Source: Pseudomonas cyclaminis (GTDB lineage: Bacteria; Pseudomonadota; Gammaproteobacteria; Pseudomonadales; Pseudomonadaceae). From it: DNA of 38,443 nt. The stretch lies in assembly GCF_015163715.1 (NCBI RefSeq), contig NZ_JADDUM010000008.1:1-38443 (forward strand), written 5' to 3'. Positions 16,268 through 23,235 of this stretch are shown one piece after another; within the stretch, counting starts at the first letter, position 1, and each line of letters starts with the position of its first letter. Below the pieces are notes generated by a model. The model did no database searches, was not told the origin of the DNA, and saw only the letters and a program-made list of their open reading frames with translations. Made by a program: the position numbers and the translations under genes.

Positions 16268-17143
16268 ATGTTCAACCTTTTGGTCAAATCATCCCCATGG
16301 TCTGCGAATCGCGACATTTTCTGGGCGAGTCGTGTGTTCGAATACACGGAACCTCAAATTCAACAACTATTTACCAGCAATCAGTCAGTCGATTTCGACA
16401 AGCTGCTACGACTACCTACATTGTTCGCAGAAGAAACCGATCGTACTGAGCTACAAATGGCAAGGGTGGGGCGAATAGTAGAGGTGCGAAAAATCGGAGG
16501 CGATGAAATATCCCTTGAGTATTTCTTCGATCCTGCAATTCCCCCCATCCCCCAAGCAGAGCTTATTCGGCTGGCGCCATCGCTTGGCGTTCAAGCAACA
16601 CGTTACGGTCCACCGTCATTTTCTAGAACCCACTGGGCCGTAAAAGACATCGACCTATTCCACCTGCTGCTTACTCAACGTAACCAACAGACGCGCACAC
16701 CCAGCGTTTTCAGCTTGGAGCAGTCGCAAACCGTTGATAACGACCTGCTCTCTGCAATGATGCCTTTCGCGGGTTTCGATGGCACCTGGAACACAATTCA
16801 ACGTGTCGCTATAGCGAATGGGATGCGATCTGGTAGAGCAGATAATTTCTGGGAGCACCATGCAATTATTCAAGACATTGTGTCACTCATTGATCGATCT
16901 GCCATCGTCATTTGTGATTGCTCATCAAGAAACGCCAATGTTTTTTACGAGATGGGAATTGCACACAGCTTCGGAAAAGAAGTAATTCTAATTACCCAAA
17001 ATCCTGCTGACATTCCCTTCGATATCGCTCATCACCGGTATATACGATATCTGAATAATGGAGAAGGCCATCTACAGCTAGAAAGGGAGCTTTCTGCTCG
17101 TGTAGCCACCTTGCAGGCTCAACGTGCTAACTCACGCACATAA
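16268..17143 (+). CDS. Nucleoside 2-deoxyribosyltransferase-like effector protein
   Basis: A 291-residue protein. The first ~155 residues form an unrecognised domain (including ARVGRIVEVRKIGGDEISLE and SRTHWAVKDIDLFHLL). The C-terminal ~125 residues match the nucleoside 2-deoxyribosyltransferase-like Rossmannoid fold related to TIR/SLOG domains: AMMPF 163-167, RAD 190-192, QDIVSLIDRSAIVICDCS, and NVFYEMGIAH 224-233 with candidate nucleophile Glu228, then GKEVILITQ and DIPFDIAHHRYIRY. Members of this superfamily hydrolyse nucleotides or NAD+ and are recurrent effectors in prokaryotic conflict systems. AAGGAG lies eight bases before ATG 16268. It follows the two-helix membrane protein by 117 bp. 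Whether it acts in defence, alone or as a pair, is inferred from family and context. Confidence 0.75.
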   Translation: MFNLLVKSSPWSANRDIFWASRVFEYTEPQIQQLFTSNQSVDFDKLLRLPTLFAEETDRTELQMARVGRIVEVRKIGGDEISLEYFFDPAIPPIPQAELIRLAPSLGVQATRYGPPSFSRTHWAVKDIDLFHLLLTQRNQQTRTPSVFSLEQSQTVDNDLLSAMMPFAGFDGTWNTIQRVAIANGMRSGRADNFWEHHAIIQDIVSLIDRSAIVICDCSSRNANVFYEMGIAHSFGKEVILITQNPADIPFDIAHHRYIRYLNNGEGHLQLERELSARVATLQAQRANSRT

Positions 17144-17334
17144 GCTTGACAGCTTGAAAATGGACACCAAGGTTCGGCGTTTATTGCCTCTTCCGTTGAC
17201 GCTTGCTTCAAACGTTGCCTATCGGAGCCAGACCGCGAAAAGTCCCCACACATTTTCGGGCCATCTCCGGCGTCCTGCCGAACGATCACACCTTCTCTTA
17301 CTGCTCCGTTTCTTCCTATCGACGGAGGAATGCC

Positions 17335-17544
17335 ATGCCGCACTCTGACCTGCTCCCTTCCCTGCTCTACAAGATCAATGAACACCAGCTCGCCCTCGAG
17401 GCCGCCATCCTGGAATTATCAAATTAAGTTGAGCAGCGCGGCTCTGCCGAGATGGCCGACAACATCAGGGGTGCCCTGGTCGCAATCGACCGCAACGAGG
17501 AGTTCATCAAGATGACACTCGCAGTGATGATGACGCCTGAGTGA
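17335..17544 (+). pseudogene. Small hypothetical gene interrupted by an in-frame stop
   Basis: A strong GGAGG precedes ATG 17335. The frame reads 30 residues (MPHSDLLPSLLYKINEHQLA onward), hits TAA at 17425-17427, then continues in the same frame for 38 more protein-like codons (VEQRGSAEMADNIRGALVAI, ending MMTPE) to TGA 17542-17544. The continuous helical character across the stop suggests a nonsense-inactivated gene of ~69 codons, of unknown function. An imperfect stem-loop (AGCTGCC ... GGCAGCT) follows closely. Confidence 0.6.
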
Positions 17545-17585
17545 CCGCTATCAACAAAAGCTGCCGTTCCCGGCGGGCAGCTCTC

Positions 17586-19249
17586 GGCCCAGAGTGTGTA
17601 AAAACGCTCATGGACCTCATCGTCGTGGAGCAGTGACGTTTGCTGACTGAGCGATCGCACGGTCATGTCACGGGCCATATCGGTCATAGCCTGGAACACG
17701 CCAACGCTGTTTTTACAGCCTCTGGAATGGGCCAGAATCAGCCTTTTTCAGGCCGTCAGCGCTTTCATCAAACCGTTGGCACCGATGATTTTCATGACCC
17801 GTTTCAAGTTGTAGGCGAGAACATTCAAGCTCATCTCCGCACTCACTCCGGCCAGCTTTCGCGTCAGGAAGTGCGTCGCCCCCATCCATTGTTTGAGCGT
17901 CCCGAAGGGATGCTCAACCGTCCGTTTTCGGACGCGCATCATTTCCGGTGCTTTGCTCAGCCGAAGCTGCATTTCCTCCAATACAGCTTCATGCTCCCAG
18001 CGTCGAACTCGTCGTTCCGTGCTCGGGGTGCATTGCGACTTCAACGCGCAGCCCTGGCATTTCGAACTCCAGTAGCGATGCAAATTCAGGCCTTTTTCAA
18101 CGTAGGAGTAGTGCCATATCAGAGCCTCGCCAGCGGGGCAAATGTATTCGTTTTTTGCCGCGTCATAGATGAAGGCATCGTTATTGAAACGTCCGTCAGC
18201 CTTGGCTCCAGAGGTCATCGGTTTGGGCACATAGGCAGTGATACCGGCATCGTGACAAGCGAGGATTTGTTCGCTTTTGAAGTAACCTCGGTCAGCCACT
18301 ACCGACAACGCATCTGACGCCATCGCCTCGCGGGCTTGCTTAGCCATCGAGCTGAGTTGATCGCGGTCGGAACCAACGTTGGTCACCTCATGCGCAACGA
18401 TCAAATGGTGCTGCGTATCGACCGCTGTCTGCACGTTATAGCCAACAATTCCCGTGCCGCGCGTCATCATGGATCGGCTGTCTGGATCGGTCAGTGAGAT
18501 CTGTTTATCCGGTGATTCATTGAGCTGAATTTCGATCGCCTGAAGCTCTTTCATTTGAATTTTGAGCTTGGCGATTTTCTCTTCCAGCCGCACGGCGCTG
18601 GGCTCGGTAGCTGTTGGTTCTTGCCGATCAGCAGCATCGAGTGCCGTCAGGTAACGGTTGATGCTTGATTCAATTTCTTCCATTCGCCGCTTCAGTTTGG
18701 CGCTGGTGAAATTGCGGTCGCGGTTGTTGACGGCTTTAAATTTGCTGCCATCGATGGCGACCAGATGTTCTCCGAACAGTCCCAACTGCTGACACAACAC
18801 GACGAACTGGCGGCAGACGCCTCGGATGGCTTTGCTGTTGTCTTTTCGGAAGTTGGCGATGGTCTTGAAGTCCGGCATCAAGCGCCCGGTCAACCACATC
18901 AGTTCGACGTTGCGTTGGGCTTCTCGCTCCAAACGCCGGCTCGACTGGATGCGGTTGAGATAGCCGTAGATGTAGATCTTCAGCAGGATTGCAGGGTGGT
19001 AAGCAGGCCGGCCAGTATCGGCTGGGATCGCACCTTCAAAACCCAGATTGACCAAGTCTAGTTCGTCGACGAAGACGTCGACTACGCGCACCGGATTGGT
19101 ATCGCTGACGTAGTCGTCGAGGCTAGCCGGAAGTAAGGTACCTTGGCCTCGATGTTCACCTTGGATAAAGCGCTTCATTGGCGATCCCTGCGATGAAATC
19201 CTCAGAAATCATAGCAAGGGTTCGCAAAAGCGTTTACACACTCTGAGCC
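17586..19249 (-). mobile_element. IS1182-family insertion sequence
   Basis: About 1.66 kb bounded by related inverted ends: CAGAGTGTGTAAAAACGCT at 17590-17608 and, on the other strand, CAGAGTGTGTAAACGCT at 19229-19245; the similarity extends outward to GGC(C/T). It encodes one transposase reading leftward. A third copy of the end at 19642-19662 matches the left end better than the inner right end does, so the true right boundary is ambiguous. No clear target duplication was found for either choice. Confidence 0.75.
17748..19178 (-). CDS. IS1182-family transposase
   Basis: A 476-residue DDE transposase. The N-terminal part (MKRFIQGEHRGQGTLLPASL, then DTGRPAYHPAILLKIYIYGY) is the DUF772-type domain; LVAIDGSKFKAVNN, SVVADRGYFKSEQI and VEHPFGTLKQWMG contain the candidate catalytic Asp, Asp and Glu. 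A cysteine-rich insert (KCQGCALKSQC) is usual for the family, as is the end EMSLNVLAYNLKRVMKI. The length is normal and there is no frameshift, so it is probably active. It carries out cut-and-paste movement of its element. Confidence 0.92.
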   Translation of the reverse strand: MKRFIQGEHRGQGTLLPASLDDYVSDTNPVRVVDVFVDELDLVNLGFEGAIPADTGRPAYHPAILLKIYIYGYLNRIQSSRRLEREAQRNVELMWLTGRLMPDFKTIANFRKDNSKAIRGVCRQFVVLCQQLGLFGEHLVAIDGSKFKAVNNRDRNFTSAKLKRRMEEIESSINRYLTALDAADRQEPTATEPSAVRLEEKIAKLKIQMKELQAIEIQLNESPDKQISLTDPDSRSMMTRGTGIVGYNVQTAVDTQHHLIVAHEVTNVGSDRDQLSSMAKQAREAMASDALSVVADRGYFKSEQILACHDAGITAYVPKPMTSGAKADGRFNNDAFIYDAAKNEYICPAGEALIWHYSYVEKGLNLHRYWSSKCQGCALKSQCTPSTERRVRRWEHEAVLEEMQLRLSKAPEMMRVRKRTVEHPFGTLKQWMGATHFLTRKLAGVSAEMSLNVLAYNLKRVMKIIGANGLMKALTA

Positions 19250-19320
19250 AACGGAGTCTCTTATGAGAGGCGACTATTGACCCAAGGCTGACCCTGCTCT
19301 CGCGAAACGCGGGGTCGGAG

Positions 19321-19551
19321 TTATCTGATTTGGAACAGGCGGGAGATCGCGGTCATGGCCTTGTCTCCGTCAGTTTCATAGAGACCGAACAGGCGCGTTT
19401 GGTCGCTCAGACGATGAAGCCGAAAATGGTTATAGAACGCTTGGCCTAAGCGCTGATTATCGAATGTTCCACGTTCCCAGAGAGTTAAAAACTCTTGATA
19501 CGCAACGCGCTCAATTTCCAGTCTCGGCATGCTTTCCATATACACATCCAT
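19321..19551 (-). CDS. Small hypothetical protein beside the IS
   Basis: A 76-residue frame between the inner IS end and the outermost repeat copy: MDVYMESMPRLEIERVAYQE at the start, then LTLWERGTFDNQRLGQAF and YNHFRLHRLSDQTRLFGLYE. It is soluble, mostly helical and protein-like, with no known domain. No good ribosome site precedes the first ATG; the internal ATGs at codons 5 or 8 are alternatives. Its placement between repeat copies suggests it is passenger or pre-insertion DNA. Confidence 0.5.
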   Translation of the reverse strand: MDVYMESMPRLEIERVAYQEFLTLWERGTFDNQRLGQAFYNHFRLHRLSDQTRLFGLYETDGDKAMTAISRLFQIR

Positions 19552-19641
19552 TTATGTCAGCGATGACCGAATCCTACTGACGCCGGACAGATGCGGCAAT
19601 GCGCGTTTGGGCGATTTTTAATCATCCAAGCTGGCTTTGGA

Positions 19642-19662
19642 GTTTTTACACACTCTGGGCCG
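19642..19662. repeat. Third copy of the IS terminal repeat, perfect inverse of the left end
   Basis: GTTTTTACACACTCTGGGCC plus a following G (19642-19662) is the exact reverse complement of 17585-17605 (21 bp), whereas the copy at 19229-19245 lacks two A residues and has GGCT for GGCC. Either a larger element (17585-19662) encloses the IS, or this is the solo end of a second, mostly deleted relative. Confidence 0.7.
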
Positions 19663-19789
19663 TTTACTGCCTGTCGTGGAAGGCAGAAATCGACCCAAGC
19701 TGACGGTCGAATTCATCATTCTGGAGCTTGCAGGCATTGATCAGGCGCTATTGATATTTGTTGTTGACGCTCATTCGGACAATTGACGC

Positions 19790-19809
19790 GTGCATGGATA
19801 TGCACATAT
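19790..19809. promoter_or_regulatory. Palindromic operator before the first arsR
   Basis: Two overlapping palindromes, GTGCAT-GGAT-ATGCAC (19790-19805) and ATATG-CA-CATAT (19798-19809), lie just upstream of the ArsR start at 19820. ATATGC elements recur before the next gene (20189-20206). Position and symmetry suggest an autoregulatory ArsR site. Confidence 0.55.
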
Positions 19810-19819
19810 AGTCTTCCGC

Positions 19820-20170
19820 ATGACAAACCGAACCTCTACACGTTCCCGTGCAATTGATGCTGCCATCGACTCTCTCGATGGAGCCTTCTTTAAAGCTCTG
19901 TGCGAGCCGTCGCGGGTAGCTGTGCTCAAGCGAGTCATGCAACTGGGGCGAGCAGATATCGGTGAGATTGCCGAAGGGCTACCTCAAGAGCGTTCAGTGG
20001 TGTCCCGTCATCTGCAAGTGCTATTAGAGGCCGGCATCGTCCGCGCTACCAAGATCAGCAGGCAGATGTTCTACGAGGTGGATGGACCGGCAGTGGTGAC
20101 ACGACTCGAAGCCATGCTTCAGCACATGAAGAGTCTGGCTCCGTTTTGCTGCCCTGGTGTATCTAAGTAG
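19820..20170 (+). CDS. arsR: ArsR/SmtB-family repressor (first ars unit)
   Basis: A 116-residue winged-helix repressor: FFKALCEPSRVAVLKRVMQL, DIGEIAEGLPQERSVVSRHL as the recognition region, and a wing ISRQMFYEVDG. It has a Cys in the ALCEPSR helix and a Cys-Cys pair at the C-terminus (APFCCPG) in place of the CVC motif in the alpha-3 helix of classical ArsR; such displaced cysteine sites for As(III) are known in the family. ATG 19820 is preferred; the in-frame start at 19790 lies within the operator. The flavoprotein gene starts 37 bp after its stop. Binding of arsenite, rather than another thiophilic metalloid, is inferred from context. Confidence 0.85.
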   Translation: MTNRTSTRSRAIDAAIDSLDGAFFKALCEPSRVAVLKRVMQLGRADIGEIAEGLPQERSVVSRHLQVLLEAGIVRATKISRQMFYEVDGPAVVTRLEAMLQHMKSLAPFCCPGVSK

Positions 20171-20188
20171 TTTTTTATCATTCTGATA

Positions 20189-20206
20189 TATGCATGAGTG
20201 CGCATA
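20189..20206. promoter_or_regulatory. Second ArsR-like palindrome before the ArsO-like gene
   Basis: TATGC (20189-20193) and GCATA (20202-20206) form an inverted repeat around 8 bases, overlapping the leader of the flavoprotein gene. It shares ATATGCA with the site before arsR, so the same regulator may bind both. Evidence is positional only. Confidence 0.4.
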
Positions 20207-20207
20207 C

Positions 20208-21278
20208 ATGAACATAATTATTGAGCCCACGGATGTCATCGTTATTGGTGCGGGCCAAGCTGGGCTCGCGTGCGGTTGGCATCTGCGGCAGCAGAATCTC
20301 AGATTTCTCATCCTTGATGCCGAGAGCAAGCCTGGTGGGAACTGGCGCAATTACTACGAAAACCTGAGACTTTTTTCACCTGCTGCTTACTCATCGCTAC
20401 CTGGGATGCCTTTTCCAGCTGAAGCTAAGCACTATCCGCTACGCGATGAAGTCGTACGTTATTTGGAGCAGTACGCGGACGCTTTCCAGCTACCCATTCG
20501 GCAGAACACACGAGTCCAGAAAGTGCATAGAGAAGATGGACTATTTTTGCTTCAGGCATCGGATGGTCAGCGTTTCCGCTCCAAAGCATTGATCGTTTGC
20601 ACTGGCGGATTCAATCAGCCGTTCATCCCTGATATTCAGGGGCTGGAGAGTTTTCGCGGGCAACGTTTACACAGTGCTGATTACCGAAATGTCGACGGCT
20701 TCAGTGATCAACGAGTAGTGGTCATAGGTGCGGCCAACTCAGCTGTACAAATTGCCCATGAGTTGGCTCAAGTCAGCAGCGTCGTTTTGGCGACAAGGGA
20801 ATCGATTCGGTTTTTCCCGCAAAAGATCCTCGGTGTGGATTTTCATGCTTGGCTCAAGTGGACAGGGATGGAGAAGACTCGTTGGCTGAATGACCAAAGT
20901 ACCCCCGTACTGGATGATGGCACCTATCGTCGAGCCATCAAGCAGGGACTTTTTGAGCGCAAGCCGATGTTCACGGAGGTAACGTCAACGGGCGTGATCT
21001 GGGCTGATGGGCAGCACACTGACGTGGATAGTTTGGTTTTCGCGACCGGGTTTCGTCCGAAACTTGGTTTTTTGGCAGGTCTGCACGTGGCGGGCAATGA
21101 AAGCCTGACCCAACGCAACGGGAAGGCGGAGCACGTACCGGGTTTGTATTTTGTGGGATTACCGAAGCAGCGCAACTTTGCTTCGGCCACCCTTAGAGGC
21201 GTCGGACCAGATGCTTCTCACATCATCCCTAGCTTGATGCGCTTCATTCACGATGCATCGCACCCCGTGTTCGCTTGA
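20208..21278 (+). CDS. arsO: ArsO-like FAD/NAD(P)-binding monooxygenase
   Basis: A ~356-residue flavoprotein monooxygenase-type enzyme. It has an FAD-binding VIVIGAGQAGLACGWHL near residue 12, GGNWRNYYENLRLFSP, a second dinucleotide motif VVVIGAANSAVQIAHEL for NAD(P)H, and the ATGFRP signature near residue 283. Enzymes of this type (ArsO) are recurrent in arsenic clusters and are thought to oxidise arsenicals or related substrates; the reaction is not firmly established. The likely start is ATG 20208; an upstream ATG at 20190 falls in the operator. It is probably co-transcribed with the preceding arsR and ends 53 bp before the convergent MFS gene. Confidence 0.78.
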   Translation: MNIIIEPTDVIVIGAGQAGLACGWHLRQQNLRFLILDAESKPGGNWRNYYENLRLFSPAAYSSLPGMPFPAEAKHYPLRDEVVRYLEQYADAFQLPIRQNTRVQKVHREDGLFLLQASDGQRFRSKALIVCTGGFNQPFIPDIQGLESFRGQRLHSADYRNVDGFSDQRVVVIGAANSAVQIAHELAQVSSVVLATRESIRFFPQKILGVDFHAWLKWTGMEKTRWLNDQSTPVLDDGTYRRAIKQGLFERKPMFTEVTSTGVIWADGQHTDVDSLVFATGFRPKLGFLAGLHVAGNESLTQRNGKAEHVPGLYFVGLPKQRNFASATLRGVGPDASHIIPSLMRFIHDASHPVFA

Positions 21279-21331
21279 TGCCGGCTATCTATTTTTTTCT
21301 GCTCAACACTGCGTCTACCGGAACATCGTAA

Positions 21332-22549
21332 TTACCTGCCTTTTTGCGTAGTTGGCAGACGCCAAGTGGCGATGAAGCACAGCAACAGAAACCCGCACAT
21401 CACGCTAAGCAGTACCGATGCTCCGAAGCTGTCCAGAACGTAAGCGGCGGCGATAGGGCCGCAAGCTTGGGCGACAAGGACGGGCCTTGCGAGCAGTCCC
21501 ATTCGTGCGCCATATCCTTGAGGCCCGAACAGCGCCAATGGAAGAGTCCCGCGAGCGATGGTGAGGATGCCGTTACCGGCTCCGTAAAGTGCTATCGCCA
21601 CAAAGGCCAGCCAAGGCAGGCTTGAAATCAGCAGTCCAAGACCGATCAAACACAGCAACACACCGGCTCGTGCGGACCAGGTTGGATGGAGGTTCCTGCC
21701 TATGGAAAACTCCGCCACCCGTGCCAGGACTTGCGAAGGGCCAATCACCATGCCGATGGCCAAGGCAACGGCAGTCGCCATTCCCAATTGCTTGAGGACA
21801 TTGAGCAGGTGTACTGAGATACCTGATACGACCAACGCCAGAACCGTCAGCATGGCGGCAATCAACAAGAACAATTGGCTGGTGGCCCTAGGGCGAAGCT
21901 CGGACGCATTGGGTGATTCTACTGTTACGGGATGGGGCGGTTGCTTTGTGCTTCCAGGAATCAACAGCGCATGAATGGGCAATCCGATTAGCAGATGAGC
22001 TGCGGCGATGGTAAAGCAGGCGTTTCTCCAGCCGATCCAAGTCTCCAGTCCCGCTATCACCGGCCAACCTATGGTGCTGGCGAAGCCACCCAACAAGGTC
22101 AGCCCGGTGATTGACGTTCGAGCCTCCTCCCCGAAAAGTCGTCCCAGGGTTGAGAAAGCTGCGTCGTATAAGCCTGCCGCCATGGCAACGCCGATCAGGG
22201 TCCAGGCGACATAGTAGGTGGCAACGTTGCCCGCGAGTCCCATCAGTAGCATGCCGAGAGCCAGCAGCAGTGAACTGGCGGCTAGGACAGAACGTCCACC
22301 ACGGCGATCAATCTGACGACCAACGGCCGGAGAGGACGCTCCCGCTACCAGCAGCCCCCAGGACAGGCCGCCCACCACACTGGTAATGGACCACCCCGTT
22401 TCTTTGGCTATCGGAGACGCAAGTACTGCGGGCAAGTAGTAGGTCGAACCCCAGGCAAGAATCTGGGTGAAACCCATGGCCCATACGAGCGTGGAGCGAT
22501 TGATCGGAGGATGAATCTGCTCTGGAAGTGTCACGACCGGCGTGCTCAT
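21332..22549 (-). CDS. MFS exporter of the MarR-controlled arsenic unit
   Basis: A 405-residue, 12-helix major facilitator. The first helix reads VWAMGFTQILAWGSTYYLPA; the loop between helices 2 and 3 has VGRQIDRRGGR. MFS proteins next to arsN1 and arsenic flavoproteins are presumed exporters of arsenite or organoarsenicals such as arsinothricin; ArsK is a characterised arsenic MFS exporter, but I cannot assign this protein to it. It is transcribed divergently from the MarR gene. A GTTG-N7-CAAC site (22556-22570) lies seven bases before the ATG and appears to occupy the place of the ribosome site, so repressor binding would directly block expression. Confidence 0.8.
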   Translation of the reverse strand: MSTPVVTLPEQIHPPINRSTLVWAMGFTQILAWGSTYYLPAVLASPIAKETGWSITSVVGGLSWGLLVAGASSPAVGRQIDRRGGRSVLAASSLLLALGMLLMGLAGNVATYYVAWTLIGVAMAAGLYDAAFSTLGRLFGEEARTSITGLTLLGGFASTIGWPVIAGLETWIGWRNACFTIAAAHLLIGLPIHALLIPGSTKQPPHPVTVESPNASELRPRATSQLFLLIAAMLTVLALVVSGISVHLLNVLKQLGMATAVALAIGMVIGPSQVLARVAEFSIGRNLHPTWSARAGVLLCLIGLGLLISSLPWLAFVAIALYGAGNGILTIARGTLPLALFGPQGYGARMGLLARPVLVAQACGPIAAAYVLDSFGASVLLSVMCGFLLLCFIATWRLPTTQKGR

Positions 22550-22555
22550 TTTTTT

Positions 22556-22570
22556 GTTGTCAGTAACAAC
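22556..22570 (-). promoter_or_regulatory. MarR-type operator 1 (MFS gene)
   Basis: Read leftward the site is GTTGTTACTGACAAC, one of three matches to GTTGTTA-N4-CAAC in this unit. It lies directly before the MFS start codon. The symmetric flanks extend to TTGTTGT/ACAACAA. Assignment to the MarR regulator at 22673-23170 is inference from repetition and position. Confidence 0.7.
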
Positions 22571-22642
22571 AAGCTAGCGCCTTCCATTGGCTATCGTCAA
22601 TCGAGAGATCGGTGTTGACGATTTCGGGAAATCAGGATTACT

Positions 22643-22657
22643 GTTGCACCTAACAAC
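22643..22657 (-). promoter_or_regulatory. MarR-type operator 2 (marR-like gene)
   Basis: Read leftward the site is GTTGTTAGGTGCAAC, matching the GTTGTTA-N4-CAAC consensus, 16 bp before the MarR ATG at 22673. It would give autoregulation. Confidence 0.68.
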
Positions 22658-22672
22658 TAATTTGTGACGGTT

Positions 22673-23170
22673 ATGATGAAGCGAAAAAACGATCAGCTCA
22701 CTCAGGATTCCGAGGACTTGTATGAAGCGTTGAACCAGCTGGTTCGCGTCCATCAGTTCCGTGATCGTGATCGGATTTGCTGTTACGACGTATCTGTAAC
22801 CCAATGCTATGCCGTCGAGACGCTGGTCAAAAGGGGCGCTTTGCGTCTTCAGGTCTTGGCAGAAGAAATGTTCTTGGACAAAAGCACGGCGAGTCGAGTG
22901 ATCGATACCTTGGAACGCAAAGGGTATGTGTCCCGCGTTGAGGATGATGAAGACCGGCGTGCAGTACGGATTCAGGCAACGGATGCCGGACGTGAGCTGT
23001 ACGAGAAAATCAGAGCTGACCTGATTGCTGAGGAGCGAGCAATGATCGAGGACATCTCGGCTGAAGCCAGGCAAGGAGCGCTGAGTTTGCTCAGGCAGAT
23101 TACGCGGGCCACGGAGATTCGCTGCGGACTCGTGAGTGAATGCTGCCCTGCGGTGAAGAGCAAGGAATGA
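22673..23170 (+). CDS. MarR-family regulator with cysteine clusters, probable arsenic sensor
   Basis: A 165-residue MarR-type winged-helix repressor: LRLQVLAEEMFLDKSTASRV with the recognition helix, wing VSRVEDDEDRRAVRIQATDA, and long flanking dimerisation helices. Unusual for MarR are cysteines in the N-terminal helix region (RDRICCYDVSVTQCYA) and a C-terminal cluster (RCGLVSECCPAVK), which could bind a trivalent arsenical as in thiol-sensing regulators. It lies between the divergent MFS gene and arsN1, and the three GTTGTTA-N4-CAAC sites suggest that it controls all of them. The start could be ATG 22673, ATG 22676 or GTG 22664; none has a good ribosome site. A strong terminator overlaps its stop codon. 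Confidence 0.8.
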   Translation: MMKRKNDQLTQDSEDLYEALNQLVRVHQFRDRDRICCYDVSVTQCYAVETLVKRGALRLQVLAEEMFLDKSTASRVIDTLERKGYVSRVEDDEDRRAVRIQATDAGRELYEKIRADLIAEERAMIEDISAEARQGALSLLRQITRATEIRCGLVSECCPAVKSKE

Positions 23171-23194
23171 AAGGGAAGAACTTCCCTTTTTTTT
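23170..23194 (+). terminator. Intrinsic terminator of the MarR gene
   Basis: AAAGGGAA (23170-23177) and TTCCCTTT (23182-23189) form a perfect 8-bp stem with loop GAAC, continuing into a T-run to 23194. It starts at the last base of the stop codon. Because arsN1 follows, that gene must have its own promoter, consistent with the operator at 23204-23218. Confidence 0.85.
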
Positions 23195-23203
23195 GCCAAT
23201 AAT

Positions 23204-23218
23204 GTTGTTACTACCAAC
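23204..23218 (+). promoter_or_regulatory. MarR-type operator 3 (arsN1 promoter)
   Basis: GTTGTTACTACCAAC, the third match to GTTGTTA-N4-CAAC, lies between the MarR terminator and the ATG of arsN1 (18 bp before it). Presence in a region that must hold a separate promoter strengthens the operator interpretation. Confidence 0.7.
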
Positions 23219-23235
23219 GTAATGGGGCTCCAACA

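Noticed and set aside
17424..17699. A 91-codon minus-strand frame spanning the left IS end
   Set aside because: It runs through the IS terminal repeat into the pseudogene antisense; no independent evidence for a gene.
17640..18317. A plus-strand 225-codon frame inside the IS
   Set aside because: Opposite to the intact IS1182 transposase, which has family motifs over its full length.
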